Shown piece by piece: positions 1 to 7,105 of a stretch of 64,000 nucleotides of DNA. The notes beneath the pieces were generated by a model, which had not been told where the DNA came from, ran no database searches, and saw nothing but the letters and a program-made list of their open reading frames with translations. This stretch comes from Bacteroidaceae bacterium (lineage in GTDB: Bacteria; Bacteroidota; Bacteroidia; Bacteroidales; Bacteroidaceae), in the NCBI GenBank assembly GCA_030843315.1, contig JAUUPT010000014.1, positions 1 to 64,000 on the forward strand, in the 5' to 3' direction. Both the position numbers and the translations under genes were made by a program. How positions within the stretch are numbered: position 1 is the first letter of the stretch; the number at the start of each line of letters is the position of its first letter.

Positions 1-213
1 TGGACGATGTGAGTACGGAACTCATTTCCACCCGCAAGGTCATCTTCGCCCAGCGTTGCCATCAAGCAGGAGTTGAAGAACACCTCTATCAACATCACTT
101 GCTACGACAAGGATGGAAAAGTCGTCAAACAGGTGAACTCGTCCGACCCGGGCAACGTGGGTGGCGGCGAAGGAGGCAGTGACGGAGACTTGGATGAGAA
201 TCCCATGGGGTAA
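1..213 (+). pseudogene. HU-family DNA-binding protein, C-terminal end, apparent frameshift
   Basis: Only the 3' end is in the window. Frame 3 from base 3 reads DDVSTELISTRKVIFA, which resembles the end of the HU fold in Bacteroides HU-like proteins. The continuation (IKQELKNTSINITCYDKDG, then a Gly/Asp-rich tail) is in frame 1 and ends at the TAA at 211-213. Frame 1 has a stop at 10-12 and frame 3 runs into an unrelated Arg-rich reading ending near 180, so no single frame gives the whole protein. The switch lies at about 48-52 in a short C run; loss of two C's or gain of one explains it. Family members with a smalltalk peptide and an amidase downstream are typical of Bacteroides. It may be a true pseudogene, a sequencing error, or less likely a recoded gene. 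Confidence 0.6.
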
Positions 214-331
214 AAGCCTCTCCCCTAACCCCTCCCCCGTAGGGAGGGGAATAGAGATGGCATCAGAAATAAATAACAAAAGTAACTTCAAACCTCCCCT
301 CCCTATGGGGGAGGGGTTGGGGGAGAGGCTT
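214..331. repeat. Long inverted repeat between HU-like gene and smalltalk peptide
   Basis: Two 37-base arms, 214-250 and 295-331, are inverted copies of each other with two mismatches. They are separated by 44 A-rich bases. Each arm is C- or G-rich and can also fold on itself (CCCCTCCC against GGGAGGGG). The element starts one base after the HU-like stop and ends 8 bases before the smalltalk start. It could act as a transcript-stabilising or terminating hairpin, or be a REP/MITE-like dispersed repeat. No transposase is present. Confidence 0.8.
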
Positions 332-339
332 AAATTTTA

Positions 340-477
340 ATGATTATGATTGAGAGTATTACGAAAAAGAAAATTACCTGGGTGACCCTCATCCAAGCCA
401 TTATCCAAGCCGCCATTGCCGCCCTCACGGCGCTGGGCGTCACCAGTTGTTCACCCTTTATAGGACATCTGTTATGA
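340..477 (+). CDS. Smalltalk protein (short Bacteroides peptide)
   Basis: A 45-residue ORF. It starts MIMIESITKKK, continues with a hydrophobic Ile/Ala/Leu segment (about residues 12-34) and has the motif LGVTSC near the end. This is the pattern of the small 'smalltalk' proteins that Bacteroides encodes between HU-like proteins and N-acetylmuramoyl-L-alanine amidases. A second ATG at 346 is an alternative start. The stop TGA (475-477) overlaps the ATG at 474 of the amidase, so the two are probably translationally coupled. The function of the family is unknown; the single hydrophobic stretch suggests a membrane peptide or a lipid-modified Cys. Confidence 0.8.
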   Translation: MIMIESITKKKITWVTLIQAIIQAAIAALTALGVTSCSPFIGHLL

Positions 478-992
478 TACAGGATACTTTTCCCATGACC
501 CTGGGCGGGGAGGAGGTGCTCAATGAGCGCCGGCTCCTCGCCGGGGTGGAAAGCGGACTGATGATGGACTCCACCGACTCGGTGCGCTACATCATCGTGC
601 ACTGCTCCGCCACCCGCTGCGACCGCGACTATACCGTGGAGCAACTGATGCATGACCATCGTGCCCGCGGATTCCGTACCGTCGGCTATCATTTTTTTAT
701 CCGCCGCGACGGCAGCATCAGCCAGCACCGCCGGCTGCTCGAAGTAGGCGCCCATTGCCGCCCCTTCAACCGGTGTTCCATCGGCATCTGCTATGAAGGC
801 GGACTGGATCCGGACGGGCATCCTGCCGACACGCGTACCGCGGAGCAGGTAGAGCAACTGAAGTCGCTTGTGCGGAAGTTGCTGAAGCTTTTTCCGCAAG
901 CCCGGCTCAGGGGACATCGCGACATGCCCGGGAGCATACCGAAAGCTTGTCCATGCTTCGACTGTCAATCCTTGCTCGGAGCAGTGCATTGA
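474..992 (+). CDS. N-acetylmuramoyl-L-alanine amidase (Amidase_2 type)
   Basis: A 172-residue protein. The zinc amidase fold is seen in YIIVHCSAT (first His ligand), GYHFFIRRDG, the VGAHC motif, and GHRDMPG followed by KACPCFD near the C-terminus. The family cleaves the bond between N-acetylmuramic acid and L-Ala in peptidoglycan. No signal peptide is visible, as is usual for this Bacteroides cassette member. The start at 474 overlaps the smalltalk stop as ATGA; ATG 561 (MMDSTDS) is a plausible shorter start, since most relatives begin close to the first beta strand. The last 86 bases overlap the convergent phosphatase gene. Role in the cell (cell-wall turnover, prophage-like lysis or competition) is not known. 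Confidence 0.85.
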   Translation: MIQDTFPMTLGGEEVLNERRLLAGVESGLMMDSTDSVRYIIVHCSATRCDRDYTVEQLMHDHRARGFRTVGYHFFIRRDGSISQHRRLLEVGAHCRPFNRCSIGICYEGGLDPDGHPADTRTAEQVEQLKSLVRKLLKLFPQARLRGHRDMPGSIPKACPCFDCQSLLGAVH

Positions 993-1659
993 GATACTCC
1001 AAGGAGTGTGTATCAGTGCCTGCCAGGTCGTACATCCCTGCCTTGAGCAGGGATTCGGCCTTTTCCTGTACAGGCTTGCCGTATATACCCGCTAGCGAGG
1101 AGAGGTTCAACTGGAAAGAGATCCCTTCTTTCTTCAATGCCCGGTAATCGGACATATCCATATAGCGGTAGCGTTCGGCATGTGCCAGCAAGGGGAAACA
1201 GCCTTTCGCACGGATGCGGTCGAGAGTGGACAGCAGGTTCATGGGCGGACTGTAACAGGAAGTTTCCACCAGCAGGTATAGCTTGCCTTTCTCGCACAGG
1301 GGGAGCCAGTCGTTGGTCTCCAGCCTCTCCTCAAACAGATTGTCGAGCATATATTCAGCAGCCAGGGCGAGCCGTATCGTACCGGAATAAGTCGTTTTCA
1401 GCAGCCTGAACCTCGTGAGCAGGGAGAGGGTGGTATTGGGAATGTCTTCCATCACGTGCGGAGTGAGCCATACCTTGCGGATGCCCAGGCTTTCCATTTT
1501 GTCCAGGATTTCGAGTGATTCCCCCATCCGGCTTACTCCGTCGTCCACTCCGGGGAGCAGATGCGAATGGCAGTCGGTCATTCCGTTGAGAATGCCGCTT
1601 TCGGGCAAGGGGACTTTTCTTGGAAAGAGATTGAACATATTCACCTCGGTCTGAATCAA
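907..1659 (-). CDS. PHP-family protein-tyrosine phosphatase (CpsB/YwqE type)
   Basis: A 250-residue cytoplasmic protein. The PHP metal-binding motifs are clear: DCHSHLLPGVDDG near residue 29, WLTPHVM near 65, LLAHAERY near 160 and GTDTHS near 215. These give the His/Asp set for a Mn-dependent phosphatase. Relatives dephosphorylate the C-terminal tyrosines of Wzc-type kinases, and the gene directly follows such a kinase, overlapping its stop by 4 bases (ATGA). A start at MFNLFPRK (1638) is also possible. It is the last gene of the exopolysaccharide operon and its 3' end overlaps the amidase gene on the other strand. Confidence 0.88.
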   Translation of the reverse strand: MIQTEVNMFNLFPRKVPLPESGILNGMTDCHSHLLPGVDDGVSRMGESLEILDKMESLGIRKVWLTPHVMEDIPNTTLSLLTRFRLLKTTYSGTIRLALAAEYMLDNLFEERLETNDWLPLCEKGKLYLLVETSCYSPPMNLLSTLDRIRAKGCFPLLAHAERYRYMDMSDYRALKKEGISFQLNLSSLAGIYGKPVQEKAESLLKAGMYDLAGTDTHSLEYLNALLRARIDSRSMDKLSVCSRACRDVP

Positions 1660-4040
1660 TTCGTTACATAATTTCCGTAGCCGTAGTGATAGCCGTAGCG
1701 GTGGTAGCCATAGCGGTTGTAGGCGGCAGTGGTGCCGTTGAGCAGCAATGCCATGTTGTTCAACTTATGTGCTGTATAGTAGTCGTGAACCACTGTCAGC
1801 ATCTCCCGTTCCATCAGTCCGGTACGAATCACGAACAATGTCTGGTCCGCCCATTTGCTGATGATGGAAGTGTCTGCCACAATCTCTACGGGAGGGCAGT
1901 CTATGAAGATGTAATCGTACTGCGTACGCAAGGCGGTCATGAGCTGCTCCAGGCGGGGACTGAACAGCAGTTCCGCAGGATTGGGCGGCAGGATGCCTAC
2001 CGGGATAACGTCGGGCAGTATATCGCTCGTGCCGTGTACCACGATGGAGCGCCAGTCGTCCGCTTGTCCGTTCAGGTAGTTAGCGAGTCCTGTTTGGGGC
2101 GACTCTACCAACGTGCTCAGGCTGGCACGGCGCATGTCCATATCGACGATAATGACCTTTTTTTTCTTGATAGCGAGGCTGGTGGAAAGGTTCATTGTGA
2201 TGAAGGTTTTCCCGCTGCCCGGATTGATGGAGGTTATCATCACTATCTGGTGCCGGTTGTTCTGTCCTGCCATGAACTCCAGGTTGGTACGCACTACGCG
2301 GAATGCCTCGTTGATGACGTTGCGGCTCTTTTCTTTCACGACGATGGTTGCCGGATCTTCTTTTTTCCTGCGCAGGGCGAACCGCTTTTTCTTGTGGAAG
2401 GCGAGGGGGATTTCTCCGATGAACGGAATAGCCAGGCTCTCGATGTCTTTTTTGCCGCGTACGGTGGTATTGGTGCTCTCTCTGATGAAAATGACGGTCG
2501 TAGGGAGCAGTAGCCCGATGGCAAATGCTACCAGCAGTATATTTTGTTTTACCGGGGCGGTGGGTATCATCTTGCCGGTGGGCGGGGTGATGAGCCGCGT
2601 GTTGTAGGCGGTGAACGCTTGCGAGAGCTCGTTCTCTTCGCGCTTTTGCAGGAGGAAGAGGTAGAGGGATTCTTTTACTTTCTGTTGCCGCTCTACGGAT
2701 AGCAGGTATTTGGCTTGCGTGGGGTTGGCGGCAATGCGGGCGGTGCTTTGCCGCTCGCTCTGCTGGAGGTTGCGCAGCTGGGTTTTCAGTGTCTCCAGTT
2801 GGTTGTCTATGGAGGTAATGATGGCGCTTCGCAGGGAGGCGAGGGCATGGTCCAGGTCGATGACGAGCGGATTCTGCTCGCTACTGTTGGCTATCAGGCT
2901 GTTGCGTTGCAGTTGCTTCTCGTTGTAGGTGTTGATCTGGTTTCCTAAATTAGAATCTTCGATGCCGGAATTGGCGGGCAGCAGTTGATTCTTGTTGGCG
3001 CTGTCGGTCAGGTAGCTGCGGATGTACCGCGCCATATAGAGCTGGTTGTTCAGCTCTTTTATTTGGGTGTTGGTCTCGTTGGCTTGTACCATATACATAT
3101 TGGAGACGGCTTGCACGTCGGGTAGCAGATGTTCGCTCTTGTAAGAGGAAATGTCGTCGTCTACGGTGCCCAATTCCTGTTCTATCACTCCCAGGCGTTC
3201 GTTGATGAAGCGGCTGGTGCTGATAGCTATCTGGTTTTTGTCCTTCACCCAATTTTCGTTGTAGACAGAGATAAGGGTGTTCAGTACGTCTTCGGCACGC
3301 TGTATGGAGACATCCTGATAGGAAAGGCTGATGACGGCGGCCTTATCGTCGGGCAGGGTGGCGGTGAGATGCTGTATACACTCGGTAGTGGTGGCATAGA
3401 GGTCGCTACGGGATATGTAGATGACGGGTAATTCTTCTCCGGTATAATAAGGTGTCCGGGCGATGATGATCCTGCCCAGGGGAGTGCGGAGGGTATCGCC
3501 GGGCATACCTTGGCAGTCGGTGTCGGTGTAGAGGCTTTCGTCATTGCGCACGAAGTCTGAGAACTGCAGGCGGTTGTCCGCCTGGAACCGGAGGGTGAGG
3601 GCGGCGGATTCATTGTCTGCCAGGTCAAGGAATGAAACGGTGACGGGCAGGCTTGGACCGTAGAGTAACTCTTTGTGGAAGCGTCCGTCGGCAAGGTAAG
3701 TGACGTCTAAGTGCAGGCGTTTCACCACTTCCAGTATGGCGGCGGGAGATTGCAGGGCAATCAGTTCGTTGTTCACGTTGGTGCTGCTCTGGAAGAGTCC
3801 CATATCGGCAAACGAACTGAGTTCGCCGCCGGACATGGAATTTCCTTTGCTGTCTTCCTTGATAAGGATGTCGGCGGAACGGGTATAGACAGGCGGGGTT
3901 GTCAGGATGTAAAGTACGGCTATGCCGAGGATTACGGACAAGGATAGTACGAACCAGCGCCACTTGGCAAGGCAGAGTTGCAGCAGGTCTTGGAGTCTCA
4001 GGAAGTCTTCGCCCTGTTTGGGGCGGTTATCGTTTTGCAT
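1656..4040 (-). CDS. Wzc-like exopolysaccharide co-polymerase and tyrosine kinase
   Basis: A 794-residue inner-membrane protein. The Wzz-type N-terminal part has a transmembrane helix at about 30-48, a long periplasmic region with coiled coil (about 280-480) and a second helix at about 499-519. The cytoplasmic BY-kinase domain has Walker A (INPGSGKT, about 605-612), Walker A' (IIVDMDMRR, about 630-638) and Walker B (IFIDCPP, about 711-717). The C-terminal 21 residues hold eight tyrosines in a Tyr/Gly/His cluster, the autophosphorylation tail. The family controls chain length and export through the matching Wza channel. It lies between the Wza-like lipoprotein (6-base gap) and the PHP phosphatase that would reset it. 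Confidence 0.93.
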   Translation of the reverse strand: MQNDNRPKQGEDFLRLQDLLQLCLAKWRWFVLSLSVILGIAVLYILTTPPVYTRSADILIKEDSKGNSMSGGELSSFADMGLFQSSTNVNNELIALQSPAAILEVVKRLHLDVTYLADGRFHKELLYGPSLPVTVSFLDLADNESAALTLRFQADNRLQFSDFVRNDESLYTDTDCQGMPGDTLRTPLGRIIIARTPYYTGEELPVIYISRSDLYATTTECIQHLTATLPDDKAAVISLSYQDVSIQRAEDVLNTLISVYNENWVKDKNQIAISTSRFINERLGVIEQELGTVDDDISSYKSEHLLPDVQAVSNMYMVQANETNTQIKELNNQLYMARYIRSYLTDSANKNQLLPANSGIEDSNLGNQINTYNEKQLQRNSLIANSSEQNPLVIDLDHALASLRSAIITSIDNQLETLKTQLRNLQQSERQSTARIAANPTQAKYLLSVERQQKVKESLYLFLLQKREENELSQAFTAYNTRLITPPTGKMIPTAPVKQNILLVAFAIGLLLPTTVIFIRESTNTTVRGKKDIESLAIPFIGEIPLAFHKKKRFALRRKKEDPATIVVKEKSRNVINEAFRVVRTNLEFMAGQNNRHQIVMITSINPGSGKTFITMNLSTSLAIKKKKVIIVDMDMRRASLSTLVESPQTGLANYLNGQADDWRSIVVHGTSDILPDVIPVGILPPNPAELLFSPRLEQLMTALRTQYDYIFIDCPPVEIVADTSIISKWADQTLFVIRTGLMEREMLTVVHDYYTAHKLNNMALLLNGTTAAYNRYGYHRYGYHYGYGNYVTN

Positions 4041-4046
4041 AAAATC

Positions 4047-4847
4047 TTATTTGACTATTAGTACAACAATGGTGGTCATGAGCGATGCCAATGACAGCCA
4101 GAAGGAGGAGGAACGCACGTTGTTACCGTTGACGGTGGACTGGCGGGCACGTACGTTGTTGGGTTCTATATAGATGACGTCGTTCTGTTGCAGGTAGTAG
4201 ACCGGAGACGACAGCAGGTCGCGTCCCGAGCACAGGTTTACCTGGTAGGGGACTTGCTTGCCATCTTCCTGGCGTAGCACGAGCACGTTTTCGCGTTTGC
4301 CGTAGATGGTGAGGTCGCCTGCCATGCCCAGCGCATCCAGCAGGGTGAGTTTGTCGCGGTCGATGTTGTAACGGCCGGGTTTGCCGACTTCGCCCAGCAC
4401 CGAAATGCTGTGGTTGATGAACTCTACCGTGACTACGGGATCTTTTACCAGGTTTTTGTTTATCAGTTCGCTTTTGATGGTGGCGGCTATCTCTTCGCGG
4501 CTCATGCCGTCGATATGGACTTTCCCGATGACGGGGAAGTCGATGTCTCCCCGGCTGTCTATGGTGTAGCAGGATACCTGCTGGCTTGTGTTCAGGGAGG
4601 CGGTCCCGATCTGTCCCACGCGATAGGCTACGATGGGCAGGTTGAACAGGTTGGACAGTAACGGGTCCTTGCTGTTGACGACGATTGAAACTTTATCTTC
4701 GGGTTTCACGCGGATAACGGAAGATTGTTGGAGATCTTCTGCCACTCCCGGTTGCAAGTCTTGCAGGTAGGGTATTTGATGTGAAGAACTGCAGGAACTT
4801 AGCAGGATTACCGTAAACAGGAGCGGCAGGATTTTTCTAATTTGCAT
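4047..4847 (-). CDS. Wza-like polysaccharide export outer-membrane lipoprotein
   Basis: A 266-residue protein with a lipoprotein signal ending LLSSCSS (Cys about 19). A Poly_export domain follows (PEDKVSIVVNSKDP, about 50-150) and then an SLBB-type ligand-binding domain (SVLGEVGKPGRYNID, LLDALGMAGDLTIYGKRENV, about 155-230). The C-terminus ends with a hydrophobic stretch (SLASLMTTIVVLIV), which many Bacteroides relatives have. It would form the outer-membrane exit for the polymer handled by the downstream Wzc. The start overlaps the end of the WecA-like gene by 11 bases. Confidence 0.9.
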   Translation of the reverse strand: MQIRKILPLLFTVILLSSCSSSHQIPYLQDLQPGVAEDLQQSSVIRVKPEDKVSIVVNSKDPLLSNLFNLPIVAYRVGQIGTASLNTSQQVSCYTIDSRGDIDFPVIGKVHIDGMSREEIAATIKSELINKNLVKDPVVTVEFINHSISVLGEVGKPGRYNIDRDKLTLLDALGMAGDLTIYGKRENVLVLRQEDGKQVPYQVNLCSGRDLLSSPVYYLQQNDVIYIEPNNVRARQSTVNGNNVRSSSFWLSLASLMTTIVVLIVK

Positions 4848-6021
4848 AATGGGGAAATGTTTCTATGGTTTGTTTCTCTTTTTTGTTCAGGATAGTTTTC
4901 TTTTTCATGATTATGGTCAGCCATACATTGGCTGCCAGCCATAGCAGAATGTCCGCTGCCAGCAGCAGGTTGGTGTCCGCCCATGGCGAACAGCCGATGT
5001 TGAGGGCGGTAAAGAATACGGATACGGCCAGGAGGGTGACCATTGCCTGGTGTTGCGTCAGCCCGATGCACAGCAACTTGTGGTGTATATGGTTCCTATC
5101 CGGTGAAAACAGCGGTTGCCTGTTGCGCAAGCGGTGGAAGAACACCCGCAGCACATCGAAGCAAGGCACGATGAGGGGGGCAAAGGCGGTGACGAAAGAA
5201 TTGCACCGGCTACCCACCGTCGGCTGATGGGTGCACGCTGCTATGCTGAGGAAACTGAGCAGGATGCCTATGGTCAGGGAACCGGTGTCGCCCATAAAGA
5301 TTTTCCGTCCGCGTTCGGCATTACCGAACACGTTGTAGTAGAAAAAAGGAATGAGGGTGCCCAAAGCGGCAAAAGCCAGCATGGCGTAGACAAACTGCTG
5401 CTCGCGCTGCATGAAGACAACTCCGTAAAAAAGCAGGGCGATGCCGCTCAATCCGGCTGCCAGTCCGTCGATACCGTCTATCAGGTTGATGGCGTTGGTG
5501 ATGAACACTACCACCAATATTGTGAGCGGATAGCCGATGAAGGGGCTGAGCGAATAAATGCCGAAAAGTCCGTGGAGATTGTCGATCCATATTCCGGAGA
5601 TAACCAGGAGTATGCCACAGGAAATCTGAATGGCAAATTTGTCGCGGTAACGTACTCCGACCAGGTCGTCGGCTATACCGATGAAATAGAGCAACAGCAT
5701 GGTGCAGAACATAAATACCAGTTCCACGGCGTGCCGGTTGAAGTCCTGCATCATATCTTGCCTGCCTATCAGGACGTTTACTCCAAAAACAAGGAGCATC
5801 GCAAAGAAAATGGCAGGTTTGAAGGCAATGCCGCCCAGCCGGGGGACAATGCCTTTATGTATCTTGCGGGTGTCGTGCGGGTCGAACAGTCTTTTGCGGA
5901 ATGAAATCAGCAAAATTCTGGGGATGATGATGCCCGTAAGGGTGGCACTGACAAGGACGGTAAGGATGGCGTTGCTCCATTGATATAATTCGGAAGAGAC
6001 TTCGGTGAGGTTGAGGTGCAT
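4837..6021 (-). CDS. WecA/MraY-family sugar-1-phosphate undecaprenyl-phosphate transferase
   Basis: A 394-residue polytopic inner-membrane protein (about 10-11 hydrophobic segments). Glycosyltransferase-4/MraY family motifs are present: RLGGIAF, IADDLVGVRYRDKF (the DD motif), NAINLIDGIDGLAAG and the cytoplasmic DRNHIHHK His motif. It would start a repeat unit by moving a HexNAc-1-phosphate onto undecaprenyl phosphate; the exact sugar cannot be read. It directly follows the antiterminator gene (zero-base gap) and overlaps the Wza-like gene. The C-terminal tail is Lys-rich. Confidence 0.9.
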   Translation of the reverse strand: MHLNLTEVSSELYQWSNAILTVLVSATLTGIIIPRILLISFRKRLFDPHDTRKIHKGIVPRLGGIAFKPAIFFAMLLVFGVNVLIGRQDMMQDFNRHAVELVFMFCTMLLLYFIGIADDLVGVRYRDKFAIQISCGILLVISGIWIDNLHGLFGIYSLSPFIGYPLTILVVVFITNAINLIDGIDGLAAGLSGIALLFYGVVFMQREQQFVYAMLAFAALGTLIPFFYYNVFGNAERGRKIFMGDTGSLTIGILLSFLSIAACTHQPTVGSRCNSFVTAFAPLIVPCFDVLRVFFHRLRNRQPLFSPDRNHIHHKLLCIGLTQHQAMVTLLAVSVFFTALNIGCSPWADTNLLLAADILLWLAANVWLTIIMKKKTILNKKEKQTIETFPHYAN

Positions 6022-6576
6022 TTAGGGTATAATTTCTATAAGTTCAGGCTCTATATAGGCGGCGGCAATGGCAACAATGCCGGGTATTGTCACGACGATT
6101 CGTTTGCTCCGTTTTCCTTTGACTTTCAGTAGGGTGCCTTCCACACCGTCGAATACTCCGCCGTGGACGCGTACTTTGGTACCTTTCGTCAGGCAGATTT
6201 CTTCGGGCTTATAATAGGTAAGCTCTTCTTCGTATTTCTGGGCGATCCGGATGAATTCATGCATCTGATCGTCAGGCACGATGAGAAGTTTCCGTCCGGA
6301 GCCTTCTTTTTGCGTGATGTATTGCAGATAGGGATTCCTGATCTTGAACTCGGTCAAAACGGATTTGGTGGTATGGACAAAAACCAGATTGGATATGGCG
6401 GGGGCGAGTACCCGTTCTTTCCGTCCGTGGTATTCTTTAATGGTATAGCATATAGGGACGAAACATTCGATATGCTCCTTCTCCAACTCTTTTTGGGCAT
6501 ACATCTCTTTTTTATATGCGCACATGGCATACCAAAAGACTGTTTCTCTACCGTCTTCTCCCGATGTGTTACTCAT
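6022..6576 (-). CDS. UpxY-type NusG-like transcription antiterminator
   Basis: A 184-residue protein: an NGN domain (WYAMCAYKKEMYAQKELEK at about 15, FVPICY, SNLVFVHT) followed by a KOW-like domain (KGTKVRVHGGVFDGVEGTL, about 129-147). In Bacteroides such proteins are the first genes of capsule operons and stop premature termination within their own operon leader. Here it is first of five genes and has an AT-rich leader of about 160 bases. No UpxZ-type inhibitor gene is next to it. Confidence 0.9.
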   Translation of the reverse strand: MSNTSGEDGRETVFWYAMCAYKKEMYAQKELEKEHIECFVPICYTIKEYHGRKERVLAPAISNLVFVHTTKSVLTEFKIRNPYLQYITQKEGSGRKLLIVPDDQMHEFIRIAQKYEEELTYYKPEEICLTKGTKVRVHGGVFDGVEGTLLKVKGKRSKRIVVTIPGIVAIAAAYIEPELIEIIP

Positions 6577-6740
6577 TATTGAGGGCTGATTTTGTTGCGT
6601 TATATTCGCATAAGGGCATACCTATGGAACCTTGATTCCAGTATAATAAATTGGATTTCAATCAGTTGCGAGGGTGTTCGCTTAAATACGTCTTTTTTGA
6701 TTTGTATAGTCGTTGATATAACGGCGATGCAAATCGCAGA
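6577..6740 (-). promoter_or_regulatory. Leader of the exopolysaccharide operon
   Basis: Untranslated stretch between the proposed promoter and the antiterminator start. It is AT-rich with small inverted repeats (for example GGAA/TTCC around 6628-6645) and no convincing ORF. UpxY-type proteins act on leaders of this sort, so this is the expected target region. The boundaries are inferred. The rest of the 6577-7105 gap, beyond the two promoters, is AT-rich sequence with nothing else I recognise. Confidence 0.45.
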
Positions 6741-6772
6741 CAAAAGTATTAAGAAATACATATATAAGCAAG
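6741..6772 (-). promoter_or_regulatory. Promoter of the exopolysaccharide operon
   Basis: On the minus strand TACTTTTG (6748-6741) fits the Bacteroides -7 box TAnnTTTG. A weak -33 match (CTTG, 6772-6769) lies 20 bases upstream. Transcription would start near 6734. There is no sign of flanking invertible repeats, so phase variation is not indicated. Confidence 0.45.
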
Positions 6773-7045
6773 CAGAATATAAGAAAAAAACTAATAAATA
6801 TATTCCCAATAAGCTATTAATATTAATAAAATCAGTGGTTTATATTCATATAGTATGATAAAAAGTATTAAATGATTTAATATGTAGCTGTTTGATTTTG
6901 TGTATGTTTAGTGTCTTGTTATAGTCTCTTGGAATTTAACAATCAAAAAGGTTGAAAAACGCTGGAATGCGCTTCAATAGTTGCGGATAGCCCGGTTGTA
7001 CTTCCTTTTAATTCCTGGTGTTGCCATAATTTTAGTAATTGATGA

Positions 7046-7076
7046 TTTAGTTAATCACAAAATAGTTGTATCTTTG
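7046..7076 (+). promoter_or_regulatory. guaA promoter
   Basis: TATCTTTG at 7069-7076 matches the Bacteroides -7 consensus. A TTTAG sequence at 7046-7050 sits at about the -33 position. Transcription would start near 7083, giving a short leader before the ATG at 7106 and excluding the more upstream in-frame start at 7076. Confidence 0.6.
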
Positions 7077-7105
7077 TGCTCCAAATTACTAACACCTCTG
7101 TTTCT

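Noticed and set aside
1..213. Programmed frameshifting in the HU-like gene
   Set aside because: No slippery heptamer with a downstream pseudoknot was seen at 48-52; mutation or sequencing error is simpler.
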